Shown here piece by piece: positions 52,176-59,979 of a DNA stretch of 64,000 bases. The number at the start of each line of letters is the position of its first letter. Within the stretch, counting starts at the first letter, position 1. The translations under genes were made by a program, and so were the position numbers. Source of the stretch: Lachnospiraceae bacterium (lineage in GTDB: Bacteria; Bacillota; Clostridia; Lachnospirales; Lachnospiraceae); contig JAFSXN010000011.1 of NCBI GenBank assembly GCA_017444015.1, positions 1 to 64,000 on the forward strand. Direction: 5' to 3'. A model generated the notes under the pieces. The model was not told the DNA's origin. It saw only the letters and a list, made by a program, of their open reading frames with translations, and did not search any database.

Positions 52176-53975
52176 ATGAAAGAATACGTAATGGGAAACG
52201 GAGCCATTGCCCTGGGAGCTTTGGCCGCAGGTGTCAAGCTCGCAGCGGGATATCCGGGAACTCCGTCCTCAGAGATCATAGAGACTGTAGCGAAATACCC
52301 CCACGAGGGAGTTTACCTGGAGTGGTCCGTGAATGAAAAGGCGGCTCTTGAGGTTGCCGCGGCGGCGGCCTACAGCGGAGCCAGGGCGCTTGTCACCATG
52401 AAGCAGATGGGGCTGAACGTAGCCTCGGATCCCCTGCTGTCCGTCTCCTATATCGGAGTGAAGGGCGGGCTTGTCATCGTAAGCGCGGATGATCCCGGAC
52501 CGATCTCCTCCCAGACGGAGCAGGATACCAGGCGCTTTGCCGACTTCTGCCGCATCCCGGTCTTTGATCCTGCTTCGGCAAAAGAGGCATACCGGATGAT
52601 TCAGGATGCCTTTGAATATTCGGAAAAATACGGGACTCCCGTTCTTTTCAGACCGACGACGAGAGTCTGCCATGCCTATGCTGCCGTAGAAATTCCGGAA
52701 GAATATACTCCGAAAAGCTATGAGGGCTTTCAGAAGGATCCCGGCCGGTGGGTCATCTTCCCCCGCCTTTCCTGTCAAAATCACGGGAAGCTCGAGCAGC
52801 GTAATATCGAGATCGGTAAGGATTTTTCTTCCTATGAGCTGAATACGGTCGAGGGAGAAGGCGCAGGCTCTGAAAAAGCGGTCGTGGCATCGGGAGTAAG
52901 CTACTCCTACGTTAAGGAATGCCTCAAAGAGCGTCAGGATATCCGGCTGATCCGTGTCGCGACAGCCTTTCCCTTTCCGGAGGATTTCCTTTTAAAGGCG
53001 CTTGACGGAGTAAAGGAGCTGATCTGCTTTGAGGAGCTCAGTCCCTATGTGGAAGAGCAGATCTTAAAGACCGCGGGAAGGCATCACTTAAATATTACGG
53101 TCCGCGGAAAGCTCGACGGAACGGTCCCGCAGAACGGAGAGAGCAGCGTGGAGCTTGTGGGGAGGCTGCTTAAGGACTTTCTCGGGATTGAGACGGACTT
53201 TGAAGAAATAGAGCTGTCGGACGCGCCGGCGCTTCCTGTTCGCCCTCCGGTGCTTTGTGCCGGCTGTCCGCACAGAGCGTCCTTCTATGCCGTAAAGCAG
53301 GCAATGAAGGGGAGAAAGACTATTTACTGCGGAGATATCGGCTGCTATACCCTCGGAAACGCAATGCCCCTTAATATGGTTGATACCTGCCTCTGTATGG
53401 GGGCCGGGATCACGATGGCCCAGGGCTTTTGCCATACGAACGAGGATACTGTATGTTTCTCATTTGTCGGAGACTCTACGTTCTTCGCCTCGGGTATGAC
53501 GGGTGTCGTAAATGCGGTTTATAACGAGGCGGATACCGTGATCTGTGTACTGGATAATTCCACTACCGCCATGACCGGGCATCAGCCGCATCCCGGGACC
53601 GGCCGGAATATGATGGGAAGCCCCGTCGAGAAGATCGATATCGCAAAGATCCTCGAAGGAATCGGCGTAAAAAAGGTTCTGACCGTCAACCCGTTTGATC
53701 TGGAAACGAGCATGGAAGCGGTTCGTGAATGCGCAGAGGAAAAGGGCGTAAAGGCGATCATTTTCAAGGCTCCCTGTATCGCGCTGACCAAACCGGAGGC
53801 ATCTTGTATAATCGATTCTGAAAAATGCACCGGCTGCATGCGGTGCTTAAAAGAGCTTGGCTGCCCCGCTCTTTCGGTGGAAGATGGTAAAATGCGGATC
53901 GATGAAAATCTGTGTACCGGCTGCGGTCTCTGCGCTAAACTGTGTAAGATGGGCGCCATAGGAGGGAAGGAATGA
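52176..53975 (+). CDS. iorA: Indolepyruvate ferredoxin oxidoreductase alpha subunit
   Basis: IorA, 599 residues, the large subunit of the oxygen-sensitive enzyme that converts aryl pyruvates (from Trp, Phe, Tyr) with CoA to aryl-acetyl-CoA, CO2 and reduced ferredoxin. N-terminal pyrimidine-type domain (GNGAIALGALAAGVKLAAGY, YPGTPSSEI), C-terminal thiamine diphosphate domain (GDSTFFASGMTGVVNAVYN, LDNSTTAMTGHQPHPG) and two ferredoxin-like clusters with CTGCMRCLKELGCP and CTGCGLCAKLCKMG. The ATG at 52176 has weak AAAAAGGAC upstream. iorB overlaps by ATGA and paaK follows. Confidence 0.97.
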   Translation: MKEYVMGNGAIALGALAAGVKLAAGYPGTPSSEIIETVAKYPHEGVYLEWSVNEKAALEVAAAAAYSGARALVTMKQMGLNVASDPLLSVSYIGVKGGLVIVSADDPGPISSQTEQDTRRFADFCRIPVFDPASAKEAYRMIQDAFEYSEKYGTPVLFRPTTRVCHAYAAVEIPEEYTPKSYEGFQKDPGRWVIFPRLSCQNHGKLEQRNIEIGKDFSSYELNTVEGEGAGSEKAVVASGVSYSYVKECLKERQDIRLIRVATAFPFPEDFLLKALDGVKELICFEELSPYVEEQILKTAGRHHLNITVRGKLDGTVPQNGESSVELVGRLLKDFLGIETDFEEIELSDAPALPVRPPVLCAGCPHRASFYAVKQAMKGRKTIYCGDIGCYTLGNAMPLNMVDTCLCMGAGITMAQGFCHTNEDTVCFSFVGDSTFFASGMTGVVNAVYNEADTVICVLDNSTTAMTGHQPHPGTGRNMMGSPVEKIDIAKILEGIGVKKVLTVNPFDLETSMEAVRECAEEKGVKAIIFKAPCIALTKPEASCIIDSEKCTGCMRCLKELGCPALSVEDGKMRIDENLCTGCGLCAKLCKMGAIGGKE

Positions 53976-54571
53976 AAAAGGATATTTTGCTCTGCGGGAT
54001 CGGAGGCCAGGGAACGGTGCTGTCCGCTAAGATCCTTGCGGCCGCGGCGATGGAGGAGGGCAATATCGCGCATTCTGCCGAAACGATCGGTATGGCGCAG
54101 CGCGGAGGAAGCGTAACAAGCCACGTCAGGATCGGACAAGAGGCTTTCTCTCCGCTGATTCCCTACGGGAGCGCGGATCTCCTTCTGGCCTTTGAGCCGG
54201 CGGAAGCGGTCCGGAATCTGAAATATCTCAGAAGATCCGGCATCGCCATCGTTAATACGACAGCTGTTATGCCGGCCGCAAACGTCAGTAACGGAAAGGC
54301 CGCAGGCTATGACAGCGGGGTTATGACTGAGTATCTGAAGAAAAAATGCCGCTGTATCCTTGCAGACTCGGTAGAGTTATGTAAACCATTTGGCTCGAGC
54401 CGGTATTTTAACATCATTATCCTTGGCATCGCCTCCGGGTCAGATGTGCTAGGGATCGACCGGGAAGCGGTCCTTTCGCAGATCGAAGAGAAGGTTCCGA
54501 AAAAGTATATCGAAACCAATAAAGAAGCGTTTCTTTTGGGGTACGAGACGGGATCGGCAAAACGCCTTTGA
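53972..54571 (+). CDS. iorB: Indolepyruvate ferredoxin oxidoreductase beta subunit
   Basis: IorB, 199 residues, the gamma-type domain of the 2-oxoacid:ferredoxin oxidoreductase family that binds CoA. It opens KDILLCGIGGQGTVLSAKIL and has AHSAETIGMAQRGGSVTSHV, both diagnostic for the family. The start codon overlaps the iorA stop, so the subunits are translated together. Confidence 0.96.
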   Translation: MKKDILLCGIGGQGTVLSAKILAAAAMEEGNIAHSAETIGMAQRGGSVTSHVRIGQEAFSPLIPYGSADLLLAFEPAEAVRNLKYLRRSGIAIVNTTAVMPAANVSNGKAAGYDSGVMTEYLKKKCRCILADSVELCKPFGSSRYFNIIILGIASGSDVLGIDREAVLSQIEEKVPKKYIETNKEAFLLGYETGSAKRL

Positions 54572-54607
54572 AGGAAATACAGGATCTTAAAAAAGGAGGA
54601 GAAAACG

Positions 54608-55849
54608 ATGAGAATCAACGAAGCGCAGCTTGAGCTGGTAAACAGTCAGCTTAAACGGATCCTTGCAAGCGGCAATTATTACAGCGAGGTTTATAAGAAA
54701 GCCGGGATCAGCAAATTATCGAGCCCTGAGGACTTTGAAAAAATCCCCTTTACGGATAAGGCGGACCTGAGAAACGCTTACCCGTTAGGGATCCAGGCGG
54801 TCCCGGACGAGGAGGTCGTTCGTATCCATTCCTCCTCCGGTACGACAGGAAAGCCGGTCATCATTCCCTATACCGCAAAGGATGTGGACGACTGGGCGGA
54901 AATGTTCAAGCGATGCTATGAGATCGCGGGAGTGACAAAAAAGGACAGGATACAGATCACCCCCGGCTACGGACTCTGGACCGCAGGGATCGGCTTCCAG
55001 GCAGGCTGTGAAAAGCTCGGAGCCATGGCGATCCCCATGGGACCGGGAAATACCGATAAGCAGATCCAGATGATGATTGATCTGGGAACAACGGTACTCT
55101 GCGCCACTTCCTCCTACGCGCTGCTTCTTGCGGAGGAGATCAACAAACGGGGCCTCAGGGATCAGATCCGTCTGAAGAAGGGGATCATCGGCTCCGAGCG
55201 CTGGAGCGACGCCAAGCGAAAATATATCGCGGATGAGCTGGGGGTAGAGCTTTATGATATTTACGGTCTGACAGAGATCTACGGGCCGGGGATTGGAATC
55301 AACTGTCCGGATCAGACCGGGATGCACATTTTCGACGATTATCTCTATACGGAGATCATTGATCCCGAGACGGGCGAGGTCCTTCCCGACGGGGAAGAGG
55401 GGGAGATCGTGATAACCACGCTGGTCAAGGAGGGGGCTCCCCTGATCCGTTTTCGGACGCACGACCTTTCCCGGATCCTTCCCGGAGCCTGTACCTGCGG
55501 CCGGAGCTATCCGCGTCTGGATACGATCCGCGGAAGAAGCGACGATATGTTCAAGGTGCATGGCGTCAATATGTTCCCCAGCCAGGTGGAACAGATCTTA
55601 GGGATGGTGGATGGGATCTCCAGCGAGTATAAGATCGATATCGCTCACGACGAGAGCATCAACCGGGATATCATCATGGTGACCGCGGAGGCTGACGGCC
55701 GGGTGGACTTCGCAAAGGCAGGCGAAGAGATCAGGCGCCTGTTCAAGTCGAGGATGAATGTGACGCCCAAGGTCGCGGTCGTATCCTTGAATACGCTTCC
55801 CCGTTCTGAAAAGAAGACGAGAAGAGTCTTTGATCACAGGGAGGAATAA
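54608..55849 (+). CDS. paaK: Phenylacetate-CoA ligase family protein
   Basis: PaaK-type AMP-forming aryl-acetate CoA ligase, 413 residues. Motif HSSSGTTGKPVIIPYT is the ATP loop; IYGLTEIYGPGIGINC and the C-terminal EGEIVITTLVKEGAPLIRFRT and the lysine-bearing tail (LPRSEKKTRRVFDHR) are in place. The size matches clostridial and archaeal PaaK, shorter than the aerobic E. coli enzyme. With IorAB it may interconvert aryl-acetyl-CoA and the free acid, so that Trp, Phe or Tyr breakdown yields indoleacetate, phenylacetate or hydroxyphenylacetate; direction not decidable. AAAAAAGGAGGAG precedes the ATG. Confidence 0.94.
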   Translation: MRINEAQLELVNSQLKRILASGNYYSEVYKKAGISKLSSPEDFEKIPFTDKADLRNAYPLGIQAVPDEEVVRIHSSSGTTGKPVIIPYTAKDVDDWAEMFKRCYEIAGVTKKDRIQITPGYGLWTAGIGFQAGCEKLGAMAIPMGPGNTDKQIQMMIDLGTTVLCATSSYALLLAEEINKRGLRDQIRLKKGIIGSERWSDAKRKYIADELGVELYDIYGLTEIYGPGIGINCPDQTGMHIFDDYLYTEIIDPETGEVLPDGEEGEIVITTLVKEGAPLIRFRTHDLSRILPGACTCGRSYPRLDTIRGRSDDMFKVHGVNMFPSQVEQILGMVDGISSEYKIDIAHDESINRDIIMVTAEADGRVDFAKAGEEIRRLFKSRMNVTPKVAVVSLNTLPRSEKKTRRVFDHREE

Positions 55850-55853
55850 ACTC

Positions 55854-55882
55854 TTGACGGGGAATTCGTTAAAGCATATAAT
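55854..55882 (+). promoter_or_regulatory. Promoter of the marR gene
   Basis: TTGACG (55854-55859), 17 bases, TATAAT (55877-55882): a near-consensus vegetative promoter. The operator-like repeat begins at the very next base. Confidence 0.85.
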
Positions 55883-55913
55883 TAGTTTTGCAAAAGTAAA
55901 TAGTGCGAAACTA
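55883..55913 (+). promoter_or_regulatory. Inverted-repeat operator before marR
   Basis: TAGTTTTGC (55883-55891) and GCGAAACTA (55905-55913) form an inverted repeat matching at 8 of 9 positions, covering the transcription start. This is where a MarR protein would be expected to repress its own gene. No equal site was found before iorA (52088-52175). Confidence 0.7.
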
Positions 55914-55923
55914 AGGAAGAGAA

Positions 55924-56385
55924 ATGAACAATACTGAGAGCTATGAGGCCCTGAAACTGAATAATCAGGTTTGTTTTCCACTTTATGCCTGTTCCAAGGA
56001 GCTGGTCAACCGGTATACGCCATACCTGAAAAGGCTGGGACTGACCTATACGCAGTACATTGTGATGATGGTGCTGTGGGAAAAGGAGTCGGTCTCCTCC
56101 AGGGAGCTTGCCGATTGCCTCCATCTTGATTACGGAACGCTGACCCCGGTCTTAAAGAGATTGGAGAACTCTGAATATCTTACGAGACAGAGAGATCCGA
56201 AGGATGAAAGGCTTCTTCTGATCAGCCTTACGGAAAAAGGAAACGCTCTGAAGGATGAGGCGGTGGGGATCCCGACCTGTATCGCGAAGTGCATGGGATT
56301 GACAGAAGAGGAGTTTAAGACGCTCTATGTATTAACGTATAAGGCGCTTGCCAATATGGAAAAAACAAAAAATGGTTTAGATTAA
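55924..56385 (+). CDS. MarR-family transcriptional regulator (OhrR-like)
   Basis: A 153-residue winged-helix regulator. After NNQVCFPLYACSKELVNRY, the DNA-binding domain spans about 40-105: TQYIVMMVLWEKESVSSREL, then the recognition helix in YGTLTPVLKRLENSEYL and the wing (RQRDPKDERLLLISLTEKG). The N-terminal Cys in VCFPLYACS is at the position of the peroxide- or thiol-sensing cysteine of OhrR, with a second Cys six residues on, so redox or ligand sensing is plausible. Its own promoter carries an inverted repeat. Targets may include iorAB-paaK upstream or the following genes. Confidence 0.9.
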   Translation: MNNTESYEALKLNNQVCFPLYACSKELVNRYTPYLKRLGLTYTQYIVMMVLWEKESVSSRELADCLHLDYGTLTPVLKRLENSEYLTRQRDPKDERLLLISLTEKGNALKDEAVGIPTCIAKCMGLTEEEFKTLYVLTYKALANMEKTKNGLD

Positions 56386-56407
56386 AGAGAAAGAGAGGGA
56401 TAATGTA

Positions 56408-56965
56408 ATGATGAAAGTATTTAAGAAGATGATGACAGCGGCAGGGGCGGTTGCCTGCGCGGCAGCTCTGTTTGCGGCTCCTGTCAGAGCCGACGAGATG
56501 GGCGACGCATATCTGGAATCGCTCAGGATATCCGCGGAAGCATCGGCGGACGCAAGAGACAGCGAGGCTGCGCAAGGACTTGCAAATGGTCTTATGTATC
56601 TCGTTTCTATTGATATGTCAACGCTTCAGTCGATGATCGCCAGGGATGAGCAGCTTTCAGACGAGCTTGAGAGAAGCTATGTCTATCTTAAGGATCTGAA
56701 CGAAGCGCTTGCGGAGTCCAGGGAGGAAGAGATCTTAAAAGAAGCTTCCTATATTGATTCGATCGATATGGCAACAGCTTCGGCTATCGTATCAAGGGAA
56801 TTTAAGGCGGTTTCGGACTCGATCTCCGGTATGAGATACCTTCTGTCTATAGACGCGCAGCTTGATCCGGCATCGGCAGAGGAAGATCTTTTGTTGATCG
56901 ACGATCTGTCAGGCATTGTTGACGCGGTCCAGTCTCTGGTTTCATCTATGCTTTCTGAATCATAG
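56408..56965 (+). CDS. Secreted helical protein of unknown function
   Basis: A 185-residue protein with a cleavable signal peptide (KKMMTAAGAVACAAALFAAP, processed near VRA-DE), followed by an all-helical, acidic mature part with three similar helical units around MYLVSIDMSTLQSMI, YIDSIDMATASAIVSREF and RYLLSIDAQLDPA, each holding a SID motif. The repeated SIDxxT pattern suggests an internal triplication. No cysteine bridge, lipobox or known domain. It starts 22 bases after marR, so it is probably cotranscribed with the regulator. ATG at 56408 or 56411. Confidence 0.65.
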   Translation: MMKVFKKMMTAAGAVACAAALFAAPVRADEMGDAYLESLRISAEASADARDSEAAQGLANGLMYLVSIDMSTLQSMIARDEQLSDELERSYVYLKDLNEALAESREEEILKEASYIDSIDMATASAIVSREFKAVSDSISGMRYLLSIDAQLDPASAEEDLLLIDDLSGIVDAVQSLVSSMLSES

Positions 56966-56982
56966 GAGTCGGGAGGATCACT

Positions 56983-57846
56983 ATGTTAGTAACGTTAAAA
57001 GAAATCCTGAAGATCGCTGAAGAAAAGAAAATAGCGATCGGCGCGTTTAACTGCCCGAATCTGGAGTCGTTAGAAGCGATCGTTTCGGCGGCGGAGGAGC
57101 TTGAATTGCCGGTAATTTTACAGTTTGCCGAGTGTCACGAGCCTTGGATAGCGCTTTCTCTGATCGGCCCGATCATGATAGACGCGGCAAAAAAAGCGGT
57201 TGTTCCTGTCTGTGTGCATCTGGATCACGGTGAGACGCTTTCCTATCTCGAAGAGGCGCTGTCGATCGGCTTTACCGGTATCATGTATGACGGATCGACT
57301 CTTCCGTATGAGGAGAATGCGGAAAATACAAAGAAGGCTGTCAAGCTGGCTGAAAAGACAGGCGCGTCGGTGGAGGCGGAGCTTGGTTCTATGGGCCGTC
57401 GGGAATCCGGTGCAGGGGAGAAAACCGGGGAGGAGGATGAGACAAAGATCTATACGGATCCTGCGCTTGCCTCCCGCTTCGTTAAGGAGACGGGAATTGA
57501 TGCCCTGGCCTGCTCCTTTGGCACGACCCATGGGATTTATCTGACCAAACCGAAGCTGGACTTTGATGTAGTAAGAAATGTGAGGCGTGAAACCAACGAA
57601 ATACCCATCGTCATGCACGGAGGTTCCGGCGTCTCACCCGAAAACTTTCAGAGGTCTATTGAAGCGGGTGTAAGAAAGATCAATTACTTTACCTATATGG
57701 ATAAGGCAGGCGGCAGCGCGGCGGAAAGCTATCTGAAGGGCCTGAAGGGAGGAGAGCCGGTCTTCTTTTCTTCGATCTCCATGGCGGCCAGGGATGCGAT
57801 GAAGGAAGACGTAAAACAAGCAATGAAGGTGTTTGCGGGCAAATAA
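56983..57846 (+). CDS. Class II fructose-bisphosphate aldolase family protein
   Basis: A 287-residue zinc-dependent aldolase of the FBA/tagatose/KbaY family. Family motifs: AIGAFNCPNLESLEAIVSAA, VHLDHGETL (zinc His and base Asp), EAELGSMGRRE, CSFGTTHGIY and VMHGGSGVS. The usual AxxGTxHG reads ACSFGTTHG and lysine/arginine phosphate contacts need alignment to judge, so the preferred substrate (fructose or tagatose bisphosphate, or another phosphorylated sugar) is uncertain. GGGAGGATCACT precedes the ATG. It follows the secreted protein gene by 17 bases. Confidence 0.88.
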   Translation: MLVTLKEILKIAEEKKIAIGAFNCPNLESLEAIVSAAEELELPVILQFAECHEPWIALSLIGPIMIDAAKKAVVPVCVHLDHGETLSYLEEALSIGFTGIMYDGSTLPYEENAENTKKAVKLAEKTGASVEAELGSMGRRESGAGEKTGEEDETKIYTDPALASRFVKETGIDALACSFGTTHGIYLTKPKLDFDVVRNVRRETNEIPIVMHGGSGVSPENFQRSIEAGVRKINYFTYMDKAGGSAAESYLKGLKGGEPVFFSSISMAARDAMKEDVKQAMKVFAGK

Positions 57847-57885
57847 ACCGGAAAGAGCTGTGAAGAATACGGAGGGAATACGGTT

Positions 57886-58359
57886 TTGAAATCGTTCGAT
57901 GAGTTCAGAGAAATAGTAAAGCGTCTGAGGGCTCCTGACGGGTGTCCGTGGGACAGGGAGCAGACCCTCGTAAGCTTAAAGCCCGGATGTATTGAGGAGG
58001 CCGCGGAGGTGATCTGCGGGATCAATGTGTATGAAAAGACCGGTAATCCGGAGAACCTGAAGGAAGAGCTGGGAGATCTGCTTTTACAGGTCGTTATGCA
58101 GGCACAGATCGCGGAAGAAGAGGGTCTCTTTACGATCGGGGATGTCTTGACGGGGATCTCGGAAAAGCTTGTAAGACGGCATCCCCATGTCTTCGGAGAT
58201 ACGAGAGTGAGCGGGACAGAAGAGGTCCTTACCAACTGGGAGGCGATCAAGGCGAAGGAGAAGGAGGGGAAGGAAGACGCGAACGCATATCTTCCCGATG
58301 CTTTCAACGAGGCCAGGGATCTGATCGATGCCGCAAAGAAGCGGAAAGGCTATGAGTAG
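57886..58359 (+). CDS. mazG: MazG nucleotide pyrophosphohydrolase
   Basis: A 157-residue single-domain MazG, hydrolysing NTPs and dNTPs to monophosphates, thought to clear abnormal nucleotides or lower ppGpp. The motifs are LRAPDGCPWDREQTLVSLKP, the metal-binding CIEEAAEVICGI and LKEELGDLLLQVV, then EKLVRRHPHVFGD and the C-terminal NWEAIKAKEK. E. coli MazG has two such domains. The TTG start at 57886 follows GGAGGG with a 9-base gap. Its end overlaps the next gene by 8 bases. Confidence 0.93.
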   Translation: MKSFDEFREIVKRLRAPDGCPWDREQTLVSLKPGCIEEAAEVICGINVYEKTGNPENLKEELGDLLLQVVMQAQIAEEEGLFTIGDVLTGISEKLVRRHPHVFGDTRVSGTEEVLTNWEAIKAKEKEGKEDANAYLPDAFNEARDLIDAAKKRKGYE

Positions 58360-58813
58360 TATGCACAGATTATATGAGAACGAGGATGTCAGCGTATTCT
58401 GGGACGGAGAAAGGTGCAGGCACGCCCGGGAATGCGTCACAGGAAGTCCGGCTGTCTTTGATTTTCAGAGAAAGCCGTGGATCGATCTTTCCAGGGCTCC
58501 CAACGCGGAGATCTGGAGTACAGTCAGTAAATGTCCAACCGGCGCGTTAAGCATCCTCTATAATAACGGGATAACGATCCGGCTTCAGGAGGATAGCTTA
58601 CGGAGTATCGCTCTGGATGGAGATCGGATCATCGGAGAATGTGACTATCAGGAGACGGATAGAGAAGTTCAGATCGTTCATACCGAGGTGCTTCCGGAGT
58701 ACGGAGGAAAGGGGATCGCCAAACGCCTGGTCTACAAGGTGGTCGAGGCGGCGGAAAAACGTCATAAGACGGTGGTTCCTTACTGCTCTTACGCGGCGAA
58801 GGTACTGAACTGA
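58352..58813 (+). CDS. YjdI-type [4Fe-4S] domain fused to YjdJ-type GNAT acetyltransferase
   Basis: A 153-residue fusion. The first half (about 6-75) matches the YjdI mono-cluster [4Fe-4S] family: CRHARECVTGSP, VFDFQRKPWIDL and SKCPTGALSI provide Cys pairs. The second half (about 80-153) is a small GNAT-like domain of the YjdJ type (VHTEVLPEYGGKGIAKRLV, VVEAAEKRHKTVVPYCSYAAKVL). In E. coli the parts are separate neighbouring genes. The ATG at 58352 follows GGAAAGG and overlaps mazG; an in-frame start at 58328 or 58361 is possible. Substrate unknown. Confidence 0.82.
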   Translation: MSSMHRLYENEDVSVFWDGERCRHARECVTGSPAVFDFQRKPWIDLSRAPNAEIWSTVSKCPTGALSILYNNGITIRLQEDSLRSIALDGDRIIGECDYQETDREVQIVHTEVLPEYGGKGIAKRLVYKVVEAAEKRHKTVVPYCSYAAKVLN

Positions 58814-58838
58814 CAGGCGTTAATAAGCGAAACAGAAA

Positions 58839-58875
58839 AGAGCGGTGTCGGAAAAGCGTGGGCACCGTTCTTTTT
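58839..58875 (+). terminator. Intrinsic terminator after YjdI-GNAT gene
   Basis: AGAGCGGTGTC (58839-58849) pairs with GGCACCGTTCT (58861-58871), with two G-U pairs, followed by TTTTT. It closes the transcript from the class II aldolase gene. Confidence 0.8.
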
Positions 58876-58882
58876 AAATGAA

Positions 58883-58918
58883 TTATCATAAACGAATTAA
58901 AAAAATTCAATTACGATA
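58883..58918. repeat. Short palindromic element with TTATCRTAAAC motif
   Basis: TTATCATAA (58883-58891) and TTACGATAA (58910-58918) form an imperfect inverted repeat around CGAATT...AATTC. It resembles the unit at 22633-22664 and shares its TTATCATAAAC core with 61765-61775. Confidence 0.4.
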
Positions 58919-58981
58919 AGTAAGGCGGCAGACCGCTCCATAAGCGAAAAAAAAGTGAAAAAACCGTAAAAAAGGCGTTCG

Positions 58982-59009
58982 ACACTTTATGAGTAGCAAG
59001 TGTTATGAT
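58982..59009 (+). promoter_or_regulatory. Promoter-like region with inverted repeat, probably orphaned
   Basis: ACACTT (58982-58987) and AAGTGT (58998-59003) flank a 10-base gap and are followed by TATGAT (59004-59009). It resembles a regulated promoter whose gene has been lost; the next sequence is a headless methyltransferase fragment. Confidence 0.35.
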
Positions 59010-59050
59010 ACAATTATAAGTTAGTATCAGACAACACAAAACAGCATGAT

Positions 59051-59488
59051 TTGAGCAGTATTCTATGTAGCGATTTAGTTTTTATTATTCCAGAAGCATC
59101 GCTATATCATTTGGGAGTTTTAACTTCAAATGTTCATATGGCATGGATGAGAGCGGTATGTGGGAGATTAGAGACACGATATAGATATTCCAAGGATGTC
59201 GTTTATAATAATTTTCCCTGGCCAGACCCATCCGATGATCAGAAGAAAAAAATAGAAGAGACAGCTCAAATGATTTTGGATGCAAGAGAACAGTATCCCG
59301 ATAGCAGTCTTGCAGATCTCTATGACGATCTCACGATGCCGCCTGAGCTTCGCAAAGCGCATAATGAAAACGATAAGGCGGTTTTGAGGGCATATGGGAT
59401 TAAGCCAGGCACGCCGGAATTCTCATCCGAGTCGGCATGTGTGGCGGCACTCATGAGAATGTATCAGGAAAAAGTTTTACAGAAGTAG
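59051..59488 (+). pseudogene. C-terminal remnant of a type II/MmeI-like DNA methyltransferase
   Basis: About 145 residues matching only the tail of large class I DNA methyltransferase/restriction enzymes of the MmeI or type IIL kind: YHLGVLTSNVHMAWMRAVCG, RLETRYRYSKDVVYNNFPWP and the helical end DAREQYPDSSLADLYDD and KAHNENDKAVLRAYG. No SAM-binding or NPPF/NPPY catalytic motif, no ribosome binding site, and only a TTG as possible start. The 5' part, normally several hundred residues, is gone. It is a scar of a lost restriction-modification system. A terminator follows at 59527. Confidence 0.8.
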
Positions 59489-59526
59489 AACCGAAAGCAT
59501 TGCAACAACATATTTTTAACAGCGAC

Positions 59527-59573
59527 AGAGCGGATATTGAACCGAGAGGATCGGTCAGTACCTGCTCTTTTTT
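59527..59573 (+). terminator. Y-shaped terminator after methyltransferase remnant
   Basis: AGAGC with GG (59527-59533) pairs with CC and GCTCT (59561-59568), enclosing the perfect hairpin ACCGA-GAGGA-TCGGT (59541-59555), followed by six T. From here to 59790 no gene was recognised; two small hairpins (CCCTCTGATGAAGGG and CCGCTGTTGCGG near 59721-59753) are of unknown value. Confidence 0.65.
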
Positions 59574-59791
59574 ATTCATAACTTCTACTGCTTTTACCGT
59601 CGGTGCAGCAGGCGACCAGTATTGAAACAGCCGGTAGAGTGCTGCGTTTGCGCTCCGTTTCGATCAGTTGCTGAGATTCGTATATAATCATTTAATGAAA
59701 AACATTGCATAGTAGTACGTCCCTCTGATGAAGGGAAGCATCCGCTGTTGCGGGATTGTCACCTCCGAGGGGTTTCTTCTGGTGTTTCAAC

Positions 59792-59820
59792 TTGTAAAGG
59801 AAAGGGCGCTTTGGTATAAT
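59792..59820 (+). promoter_or_regulatory. Promoter of the 59980-61325 transcript
   Basis: TTGTAA (59792-59797), 17 bases, TATAAT (59815-59820). The transcript leader would then contain the whole of repeat R3 before the membrane protein gene. Confidence 0.7.
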
Positions 59821-59856
59821 TCGGTTGGTAAGAGTGGCGGGGTGGACCGTCATTTA

Positions 59857-59955
59857 TACTGGTTAACGCTTTTCGGTGCCGATTAATCGGACTCGCAAAC
59901 GCAATTTCAGTACGTTTGCGTTATCAGAAACGGCAATTAATTGCGTTCGCGAGTA
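59857..59955 (+). mobile_element. MITE-like repeat, copy R3 (99 bp)
   Basis: Copy in plus orientation, TA-flanked (59855-59856, 59956-59957). Including a few flanking bases (59852-59959) it is identical over 108 bases to the reverse complement of R5 at 61451-61558. Near its right side ACTCGCAAACGCAATT pairs with AATTGCGTTCGCGAGT at 15 of 16 positions, so an RNA copy in the leader would fold into a long hairpin just before the gene at 59980. Confidence 0.8.
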
Positions 59956-59979
59956 TAAGAAGATGGCAGGGAGTTTTCG

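Noticed and set aside
59700..59790. Possible small RNA in the gap before 59792
   Set aside because: Only two tiny hairpins were seen, with no promoter and terminator pair and no match to a known RNA family.
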